Origin: Yponomeuta sedellus
Taxonomy: Eukaryota; Arthropoda; Insecta; Lepidoptera; Yponomeutidae
DNA: 64,000 bases
Reading direction: 5' to 3'
NCBI GenBank assembly: GCA_934045075.1
Contig: OW203734.1
Span: forward strand, 10,861,516-10,925,515
Each line of letters starts with the position of its first letter. Within the stretch, counting starts at the first letter, position 1. The notes below the pieces were generated by a model that did no database searches, was not told where the DNA came from, and saw only the letters and a program-made list of their open reading frames with translations. Made by a program: the position numbers and the translations under genes. Shown here in pieces: positions 20,446-33,600 of this stretch.

Positions 20446-21524
20446 AATAAATTTTTAATTATAGCTACCTTTGTGATTTCTAAATCCTTCATAAAAACCT
20501 AGTCCATATTAGTATTTAATTTTCTCAATGATTAGCGATACTTATACCTACATAGTTAAATAATAAATGGGTCTAATCGCGATTATTTATTAGGTACATA
20601 AAACGTAACGTCCTCGGGAAATAAGGTAATTACGTTTTACCTAATAAATAATCGCGATTAGACCCGTTCATAACAGTCCATATTCTTAAGGCGTGTTGTG
20701 TTTAAATTTTATTCCGAGGAAAGATATTACGATTAATGTCTGGTTCGGTTCACACTCCGTGCGACTAGCAAGTATTACAATTCTACCAAATTTATTCGAT
20801 GGCTAAGGTACTATTGTACTGATACAGCAATCACTTACTTAATAATGTGGAGTCGTGTCTAAGAGATTTAAACAGCTCTTACAAACTTTAATATTATGCG
20901 AACCGGACCAACAGCGTAGGCTGAATAATAGGCAGGGTCCCATTTTGATCAATAACCTTGATGTACGGAACCCTAAAAATATTACAAAGACTGGCAGCAG
21001 AAAAACTATTTTATAAAAATCTGAACGCACCCATTATTATTCTGTTAACAGTTTCATTCATTCACAGGTCAATTTCATTCATTCTTTAAAAAAAATGTGA
21101 CTAATAAATAATCTGTCTGGTCAAAAGTGACGTTTCGAAAAAACACGAACGACGTCGAATGTGAGTGGAATTACAAAAAAATTATGTTTTGTTGTCTAAA
21201 TGGGTTTAAAATGTTCAATAAATGAAACAAATAACAGGGTACACATTACCCGAACCCACTTTTGTTATCTATTTTAAGGTAAGTCAAAAAAAGCATGTGG
21301 AGTCCTAACACGAAGTTTTGATTTTTCGTTTCTTGTTTCTCACCTGTATCCAATGACCAAATTGTTTTCTTTCATGATGTCATGATATGCCCTAAGCATG
21401 ATATTAAAATGCATTTAGTCTTAATGAAGCCTTTTATTTCCAGAAAAAATTAGGTTATCCTTTTATTACAACAAGAAGGTTCCTTATAAATATTACCTTA
21501 ATTTTTTAAGATACGATTCTACAA
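20446..21524. other. Spacer between UTP15 and Crag with a long hairpin
   Basis: It contains an imperfect inverted repeat with arms of about 42 bp (20566-20608 and 20630-20670; core GGTCTAATCGCGATTATTTA) around a loop of about 20 bp. The rest is AT-rich; part must hold the 3' UTR of UTP15 and the 5' region of Crag. No core promoter element is convincing. Confidence 0.6.
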
Positions 21525-21663
21525 ATGAGCAAAATGAGTGACGAACGAAGGGTGGCAGATTACTTCGTAGTCGCTGGCTTGCCCGAGGACCCTGAACTAC
21601 TAGAAGACTCAGACTCAGGACATCTGAAAGGCTACAGCACAAAGGCACCTATCACTGATATTG
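21525..21663 (+). CDS. Crag: Crag exon 1
   Basis: The ATG at 21525 (second in-frame ATG at 21534) leads into [19 protein letters not shown], the conserved DENND4 N-terminus. Donor GTAAGT is at 21664, phase 1. The second ATG gives [11 protein letters not shown] and could equally be the start. Confidence 0.9.
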
Positions 21664-24600
21664 GTAAGTGGTTAAGTTAAAAAAGTGCACATTTTTAACA
21701 AAACTGCATTTTAATTAATGCTACAAATTAAACATAGATGTTTGTTTCAACTAGTCTTCTTTTACATAGAAAGTGCACTAAAAACTCCAAACTTTTAATC
21801 TTTTGTCCTTAGTTTCTCTGTAAGAGTTACAATTATTATTCTAAAACCTATAACTCATGCATAGAACAGGCTCTAATCCCAGAGATCTTTAACAATTTAA
21901 AGTTAGAGAAAAAATTTTTGCACAAAGTGTGAATAACACAATTTCTCAACTACGTATCTGGCAAGCTTATATCTTCAGGGATCTTGTACAACTAGATCCA
22001 ATGCCCTATAAAAGATATATATTAACCTTTGTCAGCCTAAATCTCACAAGATTTAGGCTGGCTAAAGGCTATGCAAAAGGTTTCTCACTTTTAGTAGTTA
22101 CCAAAGTTACTGATATTTTTCCCTGATGTTCATAATATTCTGATTTCATCATCGTCATCATAATCAGCCGGTGACAATCCACTTTTCAATCTTCGGCTCT
22201 TCCTATCCCACTGCCCACAGATTTGTGACTCGTGTTGTTCCACTTGGTCACATATTCTCATATCATACTGACTATTTAAAAGGTCATTCATACCTGTATT
22301 ACACTATGTATAGTAGTTGTAAAATTTGGTTCAAATGTGTTCCAATTTGTACCTTTGCCGTTTACATATTGTCTGGCCATGAATGTTTTATTTGTTTCAA
22401 TTTAGATAGAAAACTCTTGTCGAGAGTAGCCATAACTTAGTATCAACCATAGCCAAGATTTTGTAGCACAAAAATAAACTGAAACTTTGATCCTAGGTAT
22501 ATCTAGTCTAGTATAATATTAATATCTGCCTTGCAACTTGCAACATAGTAAACAAGGAAGTGTAGTGTACATGTACATGTCTAGTGATAAACAGTATCAA
22601 TATCCAAATCATGTTTTTAGTACCTACATCATCTAATTGCAATACAAGTAATCTTTGTTTAAGAACCAATTAAGTTTATAAAGAACAAAACATATCAGGA
22701 AAAACAAACAAACATAATAAAAAATTGATTATTTATTTATTTTATTACAACAAAACTTTTTCTTATTTACTAAAGTAGTTACTTTATTAATCACCTTGGT
22801 CCTAATTACCAACCTAGTCAAACAACTCTCTGATAACTTGTACATAGGTTGGAAAATAATTTAAAAGTAATAGATAAATATATTCTATTCTATTCTAGAT
22901 AGATAATTTGGCTTCTTTCACTGCAAAAATAGTATCTACAAAACATTCTGAAATAATAACTAAAGATCTTCTGGAATAATATATTTCTATTGAGTAATAA
23001 TCTCTAGGCAGTTGTGGTTAGGTATCATGTTATTAATGTAATTGATCACCACAAAGTTAAATATAAGATGTCATAACATAAGTATTCTGCACTCACTACA
23101 GCTTTAGCTGCAATAATATGTAAGTACTGGTTGATAATGTCTGTTAACGACTTTAACCTGTTACTGCTTGAGTATTTATAAATATTGTAACTTTGAACTT
23201 GAAAGTAAACACGTTTGGTTTCACAACATTCACTTTATTTTTTCTGCTCTCTAATGAGGAAGGAAAAATCGTGAGGGTATATAGGCCGCGACTCGGCAAA
23301 CGTAGTGTAGGACGCCCTCCGACCAGGTGGGATGACGATCTGCGAAAAACTGCCGGCAGATGCTGGATGCGGCAAGCTGAAGACAGGGCACTATGGCGCT
23401 CATTAGGGGAGGGCTATGTCCAGATGTCTTAAGTTTTATATTTTAAAAAAATATTCTTTTCATTTAGAGTGGCGGTAGCCTAGGGAATAGGACAATGAAC
23501 ACCAAAGCGAGAGACCCAGGTTCGATTCCCAGTGCGGGCATGTATCAAATGTGAAGTTATAGTAGAAGTAATACACTCGCTAACAGTGGAGGAAAACATT
23601 GTGATAAAACCTGACGGTCTGAGATATTCAAATAACTCAGCGCTTGAAATTGCCAATCCGCAGTGGGCACGCATGGTAATTAAGCCCATACTTTTTGAGA
23701 GAAGCCGGGCAGTAGGACGTAGGATACATAAAAAAATACATTTAGATAAAAGCTAAATGAAATAAAATAGATAACCATAGAATTTTCTAATGAAAGGTTC
23801 TAATGAGTGCAATTATTTATGCAATACTGGATGTTTAGTGGGGTTTTCTATGTAACATAAATCACTTCTTAAACCAGTGCAATTTACTTAAAGTGAGGTT
23901 AAAACTAGGTTTGTACCTTGTTTTAATTGTCATTAACAAATAGCTCTGACTGGGATATAATTGTGTTTACAGGATATTGGTTATTAGTACGCCATTTAAG
24001 GCTGCTGTTACGTTGAGCCTGCTGTCTCGCTCGCGCAATGTAAAATTTTTAGTGATCCGCTTGACTCGTATCAAACTTGACGAGATAAATGGATATTTCC
24101 TGCAGTATTTAACGTAAAAAACTGAAATATTTTGACTTTGCTAAGTGAGTATGTAGGATGGCTGCAAAATTTGCAAATTAAAAAAATATTTTCCGCTTTT
24201 AATTCGGAACGGTGAAAACGCTAACCGCCATGTTGAAAGCATCTTTGGTTTGTAAACAAACATCTGTTAGCCAAATCCAGTGGACATCGATTATTATAGG
24301 ACTTACATCAAAGTGATCTTCACGGAAATACACCAGAGTTTCAGTCGATAAAGTATCGGGGTGTCTTTTGGCAACTTTAAGCCAATTATTTCGTATGTTT
24401 ATTTCACTGGGTACACGAATCCACAACTTCCCGGGGTTCTTTATTGACATGTTTTTGCATTCTCGAACAATGCACTAATGATAATTGCTATATTTTCCAT
24501 GTAAACTCGACGAAATCATGGTGATATCGTTGTTATTTCACTATGGTCACAAATTAATCACTCACAGATGTCGAATGTCTAACTTTGTTTACAAGTTTTC

Positions 24601-27600
24601 TTTCAGGTCTTCAAACCATAGACAAAAATGGCTGACCGCGTTTTTGGCTGTTTAGCAAAACAAAGGCTTAAAATATTTTTATTTGTTGCTTTTAGGTCCT
24701 CAAAAAATATACTAAAATATTTTTTGGTCTAATGAAAGAGACATTTACCATTTAAGACTCACATGAAAAGAGAGTCAAATAGCGGATAGTAATAAATTTT
24801 TTTTCTTATTGCATCTGCTATCAGTCGCCAGACTTTAATTAGATTCTTTTAAAGATTGAATAGCGTTTGGGAGGTCTGAGTGCTTAGTGCGAGTTTGACA
24901 GATCCAATCGAATAACTTTACTACCGCGTTAATCGAGCATTGAGTAGTGAGTATGAGTAAGTTAACCGTTCGAACTGGCAAAACGTTGTCACAGTACAAC
25001 TCGCACTCGCGTTTATTCGTGTTTTGGCTGGTAAACGTGTTCACTTCTCAACGTAAACCATTACAACTCGCACTCAGCAATTTTCCATACTTGTCGCTAG
25101 GTGGCGCTTCCTCGATGCCATAGAAATATGAGTTTACGTTAACGTGATCGAGTAGTTAAAAAACTCGCACTAAGCACTCAGACCACTGTCTGCAACTTCC
25201 TCATGAGTCAAGCACTTGAGGCCTCTTGAGTCTTCTTGAATAGCTTGATGTGTCTAGTAAGTTGGATGCCAGTATATTTGGGTGAATGGCTAGCCTAGCC
25301 TTGTATTTTTCCTTATACGAGACTATTTGTTCTTGCACCGTTGGTATTTTAAGATATTTGTGTACCTCAGCAGTTTTTATAAACCACGGAGCATTGCAAA
25401 TTGCCTTTAGGACGTTGTTTTGGAATCTCTGTAGACACATAATAATCGTTTTCGCCGCTGTCCCCCATAGCTGGATGCCATTTGTCCAAATTGGTTTCAA
25501 TACACTGTTATAGATCAGTAGTTTATTGTCAATTGACAAGACTGATCGCCTGTCCAGTAACCAGTATAAGTTCTTGAATTTAATGTTGAGTTCATCTCTT
25601 TTCTTTTTTATATAGTATGTTCCAAGTTAAGCGTCTGTCTAGATGGAAACCCAAGTATTTTACAGAGTCAGAGTGTGGCAGCATATTGTCTCCCAGAGTA
25701 ACAGGAGGGCAGTCACCCTTGTTTAATGTGAAGGTAATATGATTCGACTTCTGAGCGCTTGCTTCGATTCGCCATTTTTTCAGCCAGGTTTGAGTTTTGT
25801 CGAGTTGGATTTGAAGTTTTTCAGATGCTCTAAGAGGATTACGATCGCAAAACAGAAATGTTCCTGAACCCGAATTGATGATCGGGGATAATGTTATCGC
25901 TATCAGTGACAGAGGATAGGCGAACCAAGAGGATTCTTTCCCATAGCTTTGATAGTACAGGAGTGAGACTGATAGTTCGGTATGAAGATACTTCGTCTGC
26001 AGGTTTACCACTTTTGTGGACCAAGACTATTTGAGACACTTTCCAAAGACTGGGAACATAGCATGTTCTGAAAGTGGCGTTGATAAGGATGGTAATAAAG
26101 ACAATACACCTTTTTGGGAGTTCCTTCAGGATTCTTGGTGTTATGAGATCAAACCCAGGAGCCTTGTGTGTTTCTGATAATCGAATCAAATGATGAACCT
26201 CTTTCGGGGATGCTGGTCTCAGAGGAAGATCTTGCTCCAGTACCTCGTCAATCTGTTTATCATCATCTCCATGATTGGGTTGAAACACTGAACAAAGGTG
26301 TTTGGCAAAGATTTCAGCCTTTTTCTCGTCGGTACGGGCCCATTCATTATTGGTTGATCTGATCGGAGGGATCGAGAGCTGAGGTTGGTTTAGTCCCTTG
26401 GTGACCTTCCATAAAGAATATTCTCCTTTGCCAGTGCGGCTCAGCTTCTCAATTTTGTGCTTGGTAGTGGCGTTTTAGCAGATTCAAGAGACTCTTTAAG
26501 ATCGCGAATGGCTTTTTTAAGAGTGGTTTTGTCAGCAGGGTGTCTTGAAGCATGCCAAACCGAAGCTACGCTTCTCTGTTACTTTCGATTTGATGTGTAG
26601 CGGAATATTATTTTTCATAGGATTCGGTTTAAGGTCAGGAGTACTATTCCAGGCTGCGACTTGAATAAGGTTGGTAATATAGAAGCAAGCTGATTCCACG
26701 TCATCTGGAGACTTAAGTCTGAAGTTTAGGTTTATGTTTTCATCGAGGTAGTAGTCTCTAAAGCTATTCCAGTCTGTATGCTTGTTGTACAGAGATTCTT
26801 CCATCTCTATATTGATAATTTGAGTGCTCTAAGTCAGAATTACGGGTGTATGGTCCGAAGAACCATCCAGGCACGGCTCAACCAGAATATACAGTTGACA
26901 GATGTTCTTACAGATGAATGAATCAAGGAGATCTGGTTTTTTATTGGGGTCGGAGGGCCATAAAAAACCAGAATACGTTGGGTGACTCGTAGAGTAGGGT
27001 GACAGCTGATTTTGATCTAAGCTTTTTTAAGCTCTCGTCCTCTGGTTAATGTAATGCGTGATCCCAAAAGTTTATTTTTGGCGTTGAAGTCGCCACCAGT
27101 AATAAATCTATTTCCAAGAGACCTGAAAAATTCAGAGAATGAGGCGGCCTTTATTTTATGTCTTGGAGGACAATAAGCTGCGGAGAGATCCAGATCACCC
27201 AGAGAATCTTTAATTCTGACTGAAGTTGCTTGGACAAAATCTGTCTGGAACGACTGCAGCGGGTGATGTTTAATAGAGTTTTTAATCAATATCGCTGATC
27301 CAGCATGAGATCTACCGTCTGGGTGGGGAGTGGTGTAGGTCGAGAAGCCATTAATGTTAGTAACTTTACACTTTTCCGTGGCGTGAGCCTCTGAAATGAG
27401 TACAACGTCCAGTTTGTTAATGACAATTTCTAGTTCATTTATACTAGAGCTCAACCCGTTAATGTTCCAGGTTGCTATCTTTAGTGAATTCATGGCGAAG
27501 AGCAGCAAGAGTTGTCTTAAATTTCGTGCATGATGAGGTTTTGTGGTTTTCTCCACACTTCACGCATCGGAATGGTCTCATACAGTTGTTTTTACTATGT

Positions 27601-30600
27601 CCTAGTTGCTGGCAGCGGTGGCACTGATCTACAATTTTTCTTTTTCTAGGGTATTCAATTTGAACTGATTGATGGAAAATGTACTTAACCTCCTTTACTT
27701 TTTGGTTTCTTGGGCTTGGTTCAAGGCTTACAAAGAATGTTGAAGTTGGTTTCTTATCAGGGCCATAGCGAGCATTGATTATTTCACCACGCACTTCATT
27801 ACCACTATTTCTTATTTCGTTAATAATTTCTTCATGAGGCGTTGAGTGGTGAAGGTTACGGATGACAATGCGAAAACCTTTTTCATTGCGAGGGGTAAAT
27901 GTGTGACCAATAAGACCATTTGTTCTGAGTGCATTGAGGGCTACTTTGTAATCCTCAGTAGATGAAAAAATTATACGAAGCTGGTTTTTGTTAACCAGTT
28001 TGAAGTAAAGTAAAGTAAAGTAAAGTAAAAAGATATTTATTGCCACCAACAAAACACTGGTTGAAAGAATAAAGTTGAATTGGCTTTGGTTCATTAATGA
28101 TCCCATCATCTTAGATAATTCATTCACATCTTCTATACCATAAAGGATTATGGGTGGAGGTTTATTTGGTTTTATAACAGCAGGCTGGGGGTCGCCACTG
28201 CTGTCAATCGGTAGGTTGGCAAATCTGTTTTGGGTTGATACTCCTATGGACGGAGACTGGGGTGATTCAGAGGGACAGAATCTTTTATTAGGCCCTGTTG
28301 AAGGGTCTCTCTGCCAGGAGGGTGGTTTTGGATCTTCGGGCAAATTAGTTGCTGGCGAGTTTTTATCTTAATTTATGGTTGATGTGCTAGAAGAATTTTG
28401 CTGATCGGCAGCCAATTCACCAGATGAACTTGGGCACCGTGCACTGTAGAACAGACCCGGATGGTGATCTGTTGTGTGAATTTTTTAGGTGGGCATTTGG
28501 GTGATGTGTCACCAGTAGCTGTCGGCTGATTGGGAGCCTGGTTGGCCACTCCCGTCATTGTTCCAGTAATTTTGAAAGAGCTAGTTTGGCAACGTTTTTG
28601 AAAACAGCAGATGCAAAATAGATGTTTGTTTTTTTTTCTGGGTAGTTTTGTAAAATTTGCAAGGAGCTCGTTTTATTTAGCACAAATATTGATCAAATTG
28701 TGTTTATTTATCGCGGGATAACACTTTCACATAATTACTAGCACTTAAGCTCAACTTTGGAACAGATTTTATCACAAATAAACATTTTTGGCACACTAAA
28801 ACTAAATATTTTGGCGAGCAGTTATTTACAAATTGGCAGTTGACAGCTGTCTGGTTTTGGTTTTGCTATAAGTAATTTTTAATAAGAAAATGTAGTTTCT
28901 ATTATTTTTGTAATCAAATTTTGTCAATCAGAAACTAGGTACATTTGAAAAAAAATCTTGAATGACCGTAATTTTATTACCTATCAAACCTCAAATCGCA
29001 TTTAACGAAAATATATTTTATTACTATCATTAAAAATGTTACATCGTGTGAGAGAGACATCACGCCCGCCGTAACAACAGCCTGTTTAAGTTGTAAGAAC
29101 AAAAATTGTTTTTTTTTTGTTTCGGTGGCGTCTTCATTACATGTTAATATGCTGATAAGTGTGTAGTGACCTCTAATAATATTTATGTTCATCTAAACAT
29201 ATACAAAAATCTCGTGTCACAGTGTTTTTTATCGAAATCCTTCGGCAACGGAGTCACCGATTTTAATTTTTTGTGTATATTTGGTAAGTCTGAGGATCGT
29301 AGGAGGGAGAATAGACTAATAACAAAGAATATATTTTTTTATTTTATTTACACATAAAGGTACAGTGCTACACAAGAAATAAGTCTCGCGTATGTACCTG
29401 CGCAGATGACCAAATTTTGGATGTGCGGCAAGTTGATCGACCAATCACATAGTTTTATTTTATGGCAGGCCGCGCGCCTTTGTTGCTATTGGTTGATTCA
29501 ACGTCATCGATGCAGGTGACTATTAGTTTGGCAATATTAGCGTGAGCGAAATAGGTAGCGCTACTGCGGCAATCAATTCTGCACCTTAACCGTATCGGTT
29601 AAAGATCATGTTGAATTTACTTATAGCTTCGGGTACTTTCGTTACACTTCTTCCTAGTCTGCCCGAAGGGACTTTTATTATGTGTAGTACTGTATGTCAC
29701 TATCAAATCAAAAACCGCCATAAACTAGAAAAACGTAGCACCTACGATGGCTCATCTCGTTCGCGATGGGCATCAAAGTCACCAATATATTGTTGTAGGG
29801 TACCTGTGGAAATATCGGAACTAATATGACACTTAATTTCGAAATCAGAACTCGATCATCAGTACGAAAACCGGCGAAAACCGAAGCCTACTCTAGAGCC
29901 GAGGTATATTCTAAAAGCTAACAGACTATACTTTTCTTTACTTACAGCATTAAAATGATTTTTTTGTGTTCATTTAAAATCTTTTTATACGTTTAAATTT
30001 TAATTTGAGTTGTATTACACCCTATATAAATATATACCGATAATCGATTTGTCATTTTCGATCAAGAATTAATAGATTTTATATCAGAATTTTTCACCCT
30101 TAGTGACCTCTGAGTGAGTGAGTAAATTATCGATTTTACTATCTACGAAATAAAAGCTAATAAATACTCAAACGGGCAGTCGGCTACGTAACTTGGTCTA
30201 TAGGTCATTCATTGGGTCAATGCCGCTGTGGGGTTTGCTTAATAGATCGACATTTTGGTTATTACTTTATGCCAAAAGGACTTCTATAACATTAGTATTA
30301 TTTAGATGACATGACAATGATGTCTGGAATGAAACTCAGTAAAATGCATGAGTTCTATGTCTTATAATAATTATGTAAAATCTGTTAGTTAAGGACTTTG
30401 TAAAGACTAAGTTTGGAGTCTATTTGTCCATTTTTTCTCCAAAATTATCTAGATTTTTAAATAGAATAGAATACTTTGACTTGTAACGTTCATGAAGCCG
30501 CAGTTTCTGTGCTACTTTGAATAAATCGTCTTCTACTTTTCTTACTGTTCGTAATCTACGTTTGATTTCATTCCATTAGTTTGTAGTCTACACCAACACG

Positions 30601-33600
30601 ACACTTTCTTTCTTACAAAAAGTTCAGGCAATGGGAGCGCTATCAAAGAATGGATTGGCGAATTATCCATGAATTTAATACACGTGACTGACTCTAACTA
30701 GGTACCAAAACGAGGTAGTGTGTTTGGGCAGAAAGGAGAGCATTGTTCGACTTTCACTCTGCCTTACAGTAGACATGATAGAAAGATTGTTCGGCTTGTA
30801 GACGGTTAGCTATTCAGGACTTTGAATTTTATTGTCTATAAATAAAATTTAAAGTCCTGACTGACTGACTCACTCATCAACGCCCAGCCCAAGCCGTTGG
30901 ACCTAGGAAGCTTAAATTTTGCACAGTGGGTCTATATATAATGTAGGCAAGGAATAAGACCGGATTTTCTGAAATTCAACCCCTAAGGGAGCGAAAAGGT
31001 TTTCCAAAATTTGTATGGGAGTTATAAAGAATGTTGTCTAATTTTCTTGAAACTTAAAATAAATTCTCTTCAACACAATTGATTGAACACGCGTTTCGTC
31101 GTTTTTCTAAACTTAACCTTTAGGGAGTGAACGAGGTTGCAAAATTTTGTTTCTTGAATCTTTTCCACGCTGACGGAGTCGCGGGCAAAAGCTAGTTTCT
31201 ATATGTTTACGTTCTACGTACAATGTACATAGTGCTCGCGTCTAGTTGCTTTATAAAATTTGAATCATACATTGTTTTGATAGTCACCGAAAACCTAAAG
31301 TACGGAAAGTCGCGAACGGTGTCTCTAGGCGTCAGAAACACGGAAACGTCTATAAATAAATACCTACGTAGATTTATTCGTCTCCGATTGCTCGCTTTGA
31401 GCAAGCGTTGTGTTTCTCCCATCATAAATGCGCAGTGTTAATTGTTTGAGCAACTCGCTGCGTGAACTAGATATTCTAATTTTCGAACGCATAATGAATG
31501 CATTGATTGACTGAGACGCGTATGGAATTTCGTTTCTTTTTAGGTTATTGACCCTTTCGTGCTAGGTACCTATAATGTGCCTTATCTGCTCTGTTATTTA
31601 TTATTATCATGGGGCACGTCGAGCTGTAAGATGATAACCTGATGACATAAAATAGATAATGGTTTCGTTCTCTATCCTCAACCTTCATTTGCAGGGGGTT
31701 CTTGATAAAAAAAAATCTGGTGTGTACAATAACTTAGTCGATACCATGCGATTGTACCTACTGTCCCTCCTCTATATGACCCACCCTGTAGCCAGCATGC
31801 TGGCTGCAGCAGTAGGAACGGCCGCGACAGACTCCTAGATTAATACTAAAGATCGTCGCGAGAACGCGCTACCGACTATAGTCTTCTACATTTTAACGTA
31901 TTTAAAGAACGCAAAAAGTAATTTTCTTCTTAGAAAATTTCAATTACTTTTCTAAAGTTTTCAAATTGATATCTGACATACAATCTTAACGTGGTAAAAT
32001 TACCTTCGGGCAAGGAAATCTACGAGTAAAAACTAAAGCGTTGACTTTGCTTGCTGGAAGTAATGTGACTGCCGATTACTTCTTAAGAAACAGCTTTCAG
32101 GTTTTGCGCATGTCGACATCAGACTTATAAAACACTGGTGCAACTTGCATATTATTATTATGTTTGATTGTCTGTCTGTATGATTGTCTTTTATGTTTTT
32201 CTTGGATCTCAATCTTGATAAATAATATTTTTATTATTTGCGTTTAGTCGTTGCGTTATTTCATTGCATTCGCACTATAGGTTCGAACTTCCAATTATTA
32301 GTTAGGGTAATAGGACGCGTTGACTTCCCGGATATTACCCTCCTAAGTTGCTGAGCGCGCCGAGGCCGAGTTACGCTTCTTTGAGTCAGTCTATGTATAT
32401 TGGAGACGCGGTAGTCGATAATGATACTTCTGCCATCGGCTCGTTTCCGTAGTATTGTAATAAAGTACTATTGAGTTTCTCTATAATATACTTTTCGCTA
32501 TACTGTTTTACTGCGACACTTTATACTAGCCCTACCGATTTATTTTTCGGTGACATAACATAAATAGAGAATAGGGTTTCTATAATGCAACTAAATAGTC
32601 AGGGGTTTTTCATTCAATCATATTCGTCTATTGCATTGTCATGAGTCATTACAGTTCGTTTTTGTAATTTTAAAAGTAGATACACGACACCATGTAGTTG
32701 TAAGGGCACTACAAGGGTTCGTTCACGAATCTTATTGATATACCAATGAAACAATCAATTGCTGATCAACCTTCATATTTTCCTTGACATGTCACCCGTA
32801 AAGTAATTGAGTAGATTGCTCGCACGTAAAGGTTCACCTACAGTCCACGACGGTCGATGCTTTTTAAAGGTAACTCATATAGTGCGTGTTTCAAGTGCCA
32901 GAAAAGCTTCTCGTGCCAAATTAACTATGTTTACGATATTGAAGTCGCCCCTTTTAACTTTTCCGGGCGTGTTAATTCCGAGCGAGTTAATTGTTGTTGC
33001 AAAAATCGTCTCAATCTACCTTTACATCGGTTGGTGTTGGTCCAAAATAGCTCCGCCGCGGCAGTGCGTGTCATAGTATTTCTGTGGAGTATCATGTTTT
33101 TAGATAAAGAAGCCGGTAAACAACTTGAACAATGTGCAGTAGCCGATTTTTATGACTCTTTGTACAAAAAGAGCTACTATTTAGATGTCAAAGATGAGTG
33201 GCATTAAAACCAGTTCAATGCGCGAGGTTATGTAATGAAAAATTGAACTCCGCTAATGAGGGATCATAATTATGTTGAAACTGAAAAGACTTCAGTTTTG
33301 AGTTTTTTTTCCCAAAGATCTAGATTTTTTAATAGACACCTAGTTTTACTTGTAACGTTTACTAAGACTCAGTGTCTGTGATACTTTGACTAAAAATAAT
33401 TTGAATTTAGGGTGCGCGGGATGAGCGGGATTGTTTCAGCCACGTGATTTGTTGATAGGTATGTCGGTTCCTGCTTCATTGTGTTTTTTTCTTCTTCCAG
33501 GTGTGGTGTTCCCGAGCCTAGGCGAGACGATTCCGAATGGCTTCGAGCCGCTGGAGTCCACGCCCACGGGCTTGCCAGCGGACCTAAACCACGGCTCCAT

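Larger units (their letters stand above)
25201..28870 (-). mobile_element. Jockey-type LINE, decayed, minus strand
   Basis: Reading the minus strand from about 28870, a 5' UTR is followed by ORF1 (28343-27459) and an overlapping ORF2 (27493 downwards) with endonuclease and then reverse transcriptase in several frames to about 25201. The order gag-like ORF1, endonuclease, RT is that of jockey-clade elements. Stops and frameshifts occur throughout ORF2. The left end lies against a MITE and no poly-A tail is seen. Confidence 0.82.
21664..33500 (+). other. Crag: Crag intron 1, 11.8 kb, repeat-rich
   Basis: Besides the elements listed separately, the stretches 21664-23190, 23745-24300, 24480-24870, 28870-29810 and 31200-33090 are AT-rich with no supported gene. 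A (TTCTA)n tract near 22885-22897 looks like the tail of an old retroposon. Any enhancer or alternative promoter expected in such a long first intron cannot be recognised by eye. Confidence 0.6.

Noticed and set aside
32857..33207. 116-codon frame with CFKC and CCC motifs
   Set aside because: Cysteine spacing matches no zinc finger I know, and the 3' part is a decayed LINE end.
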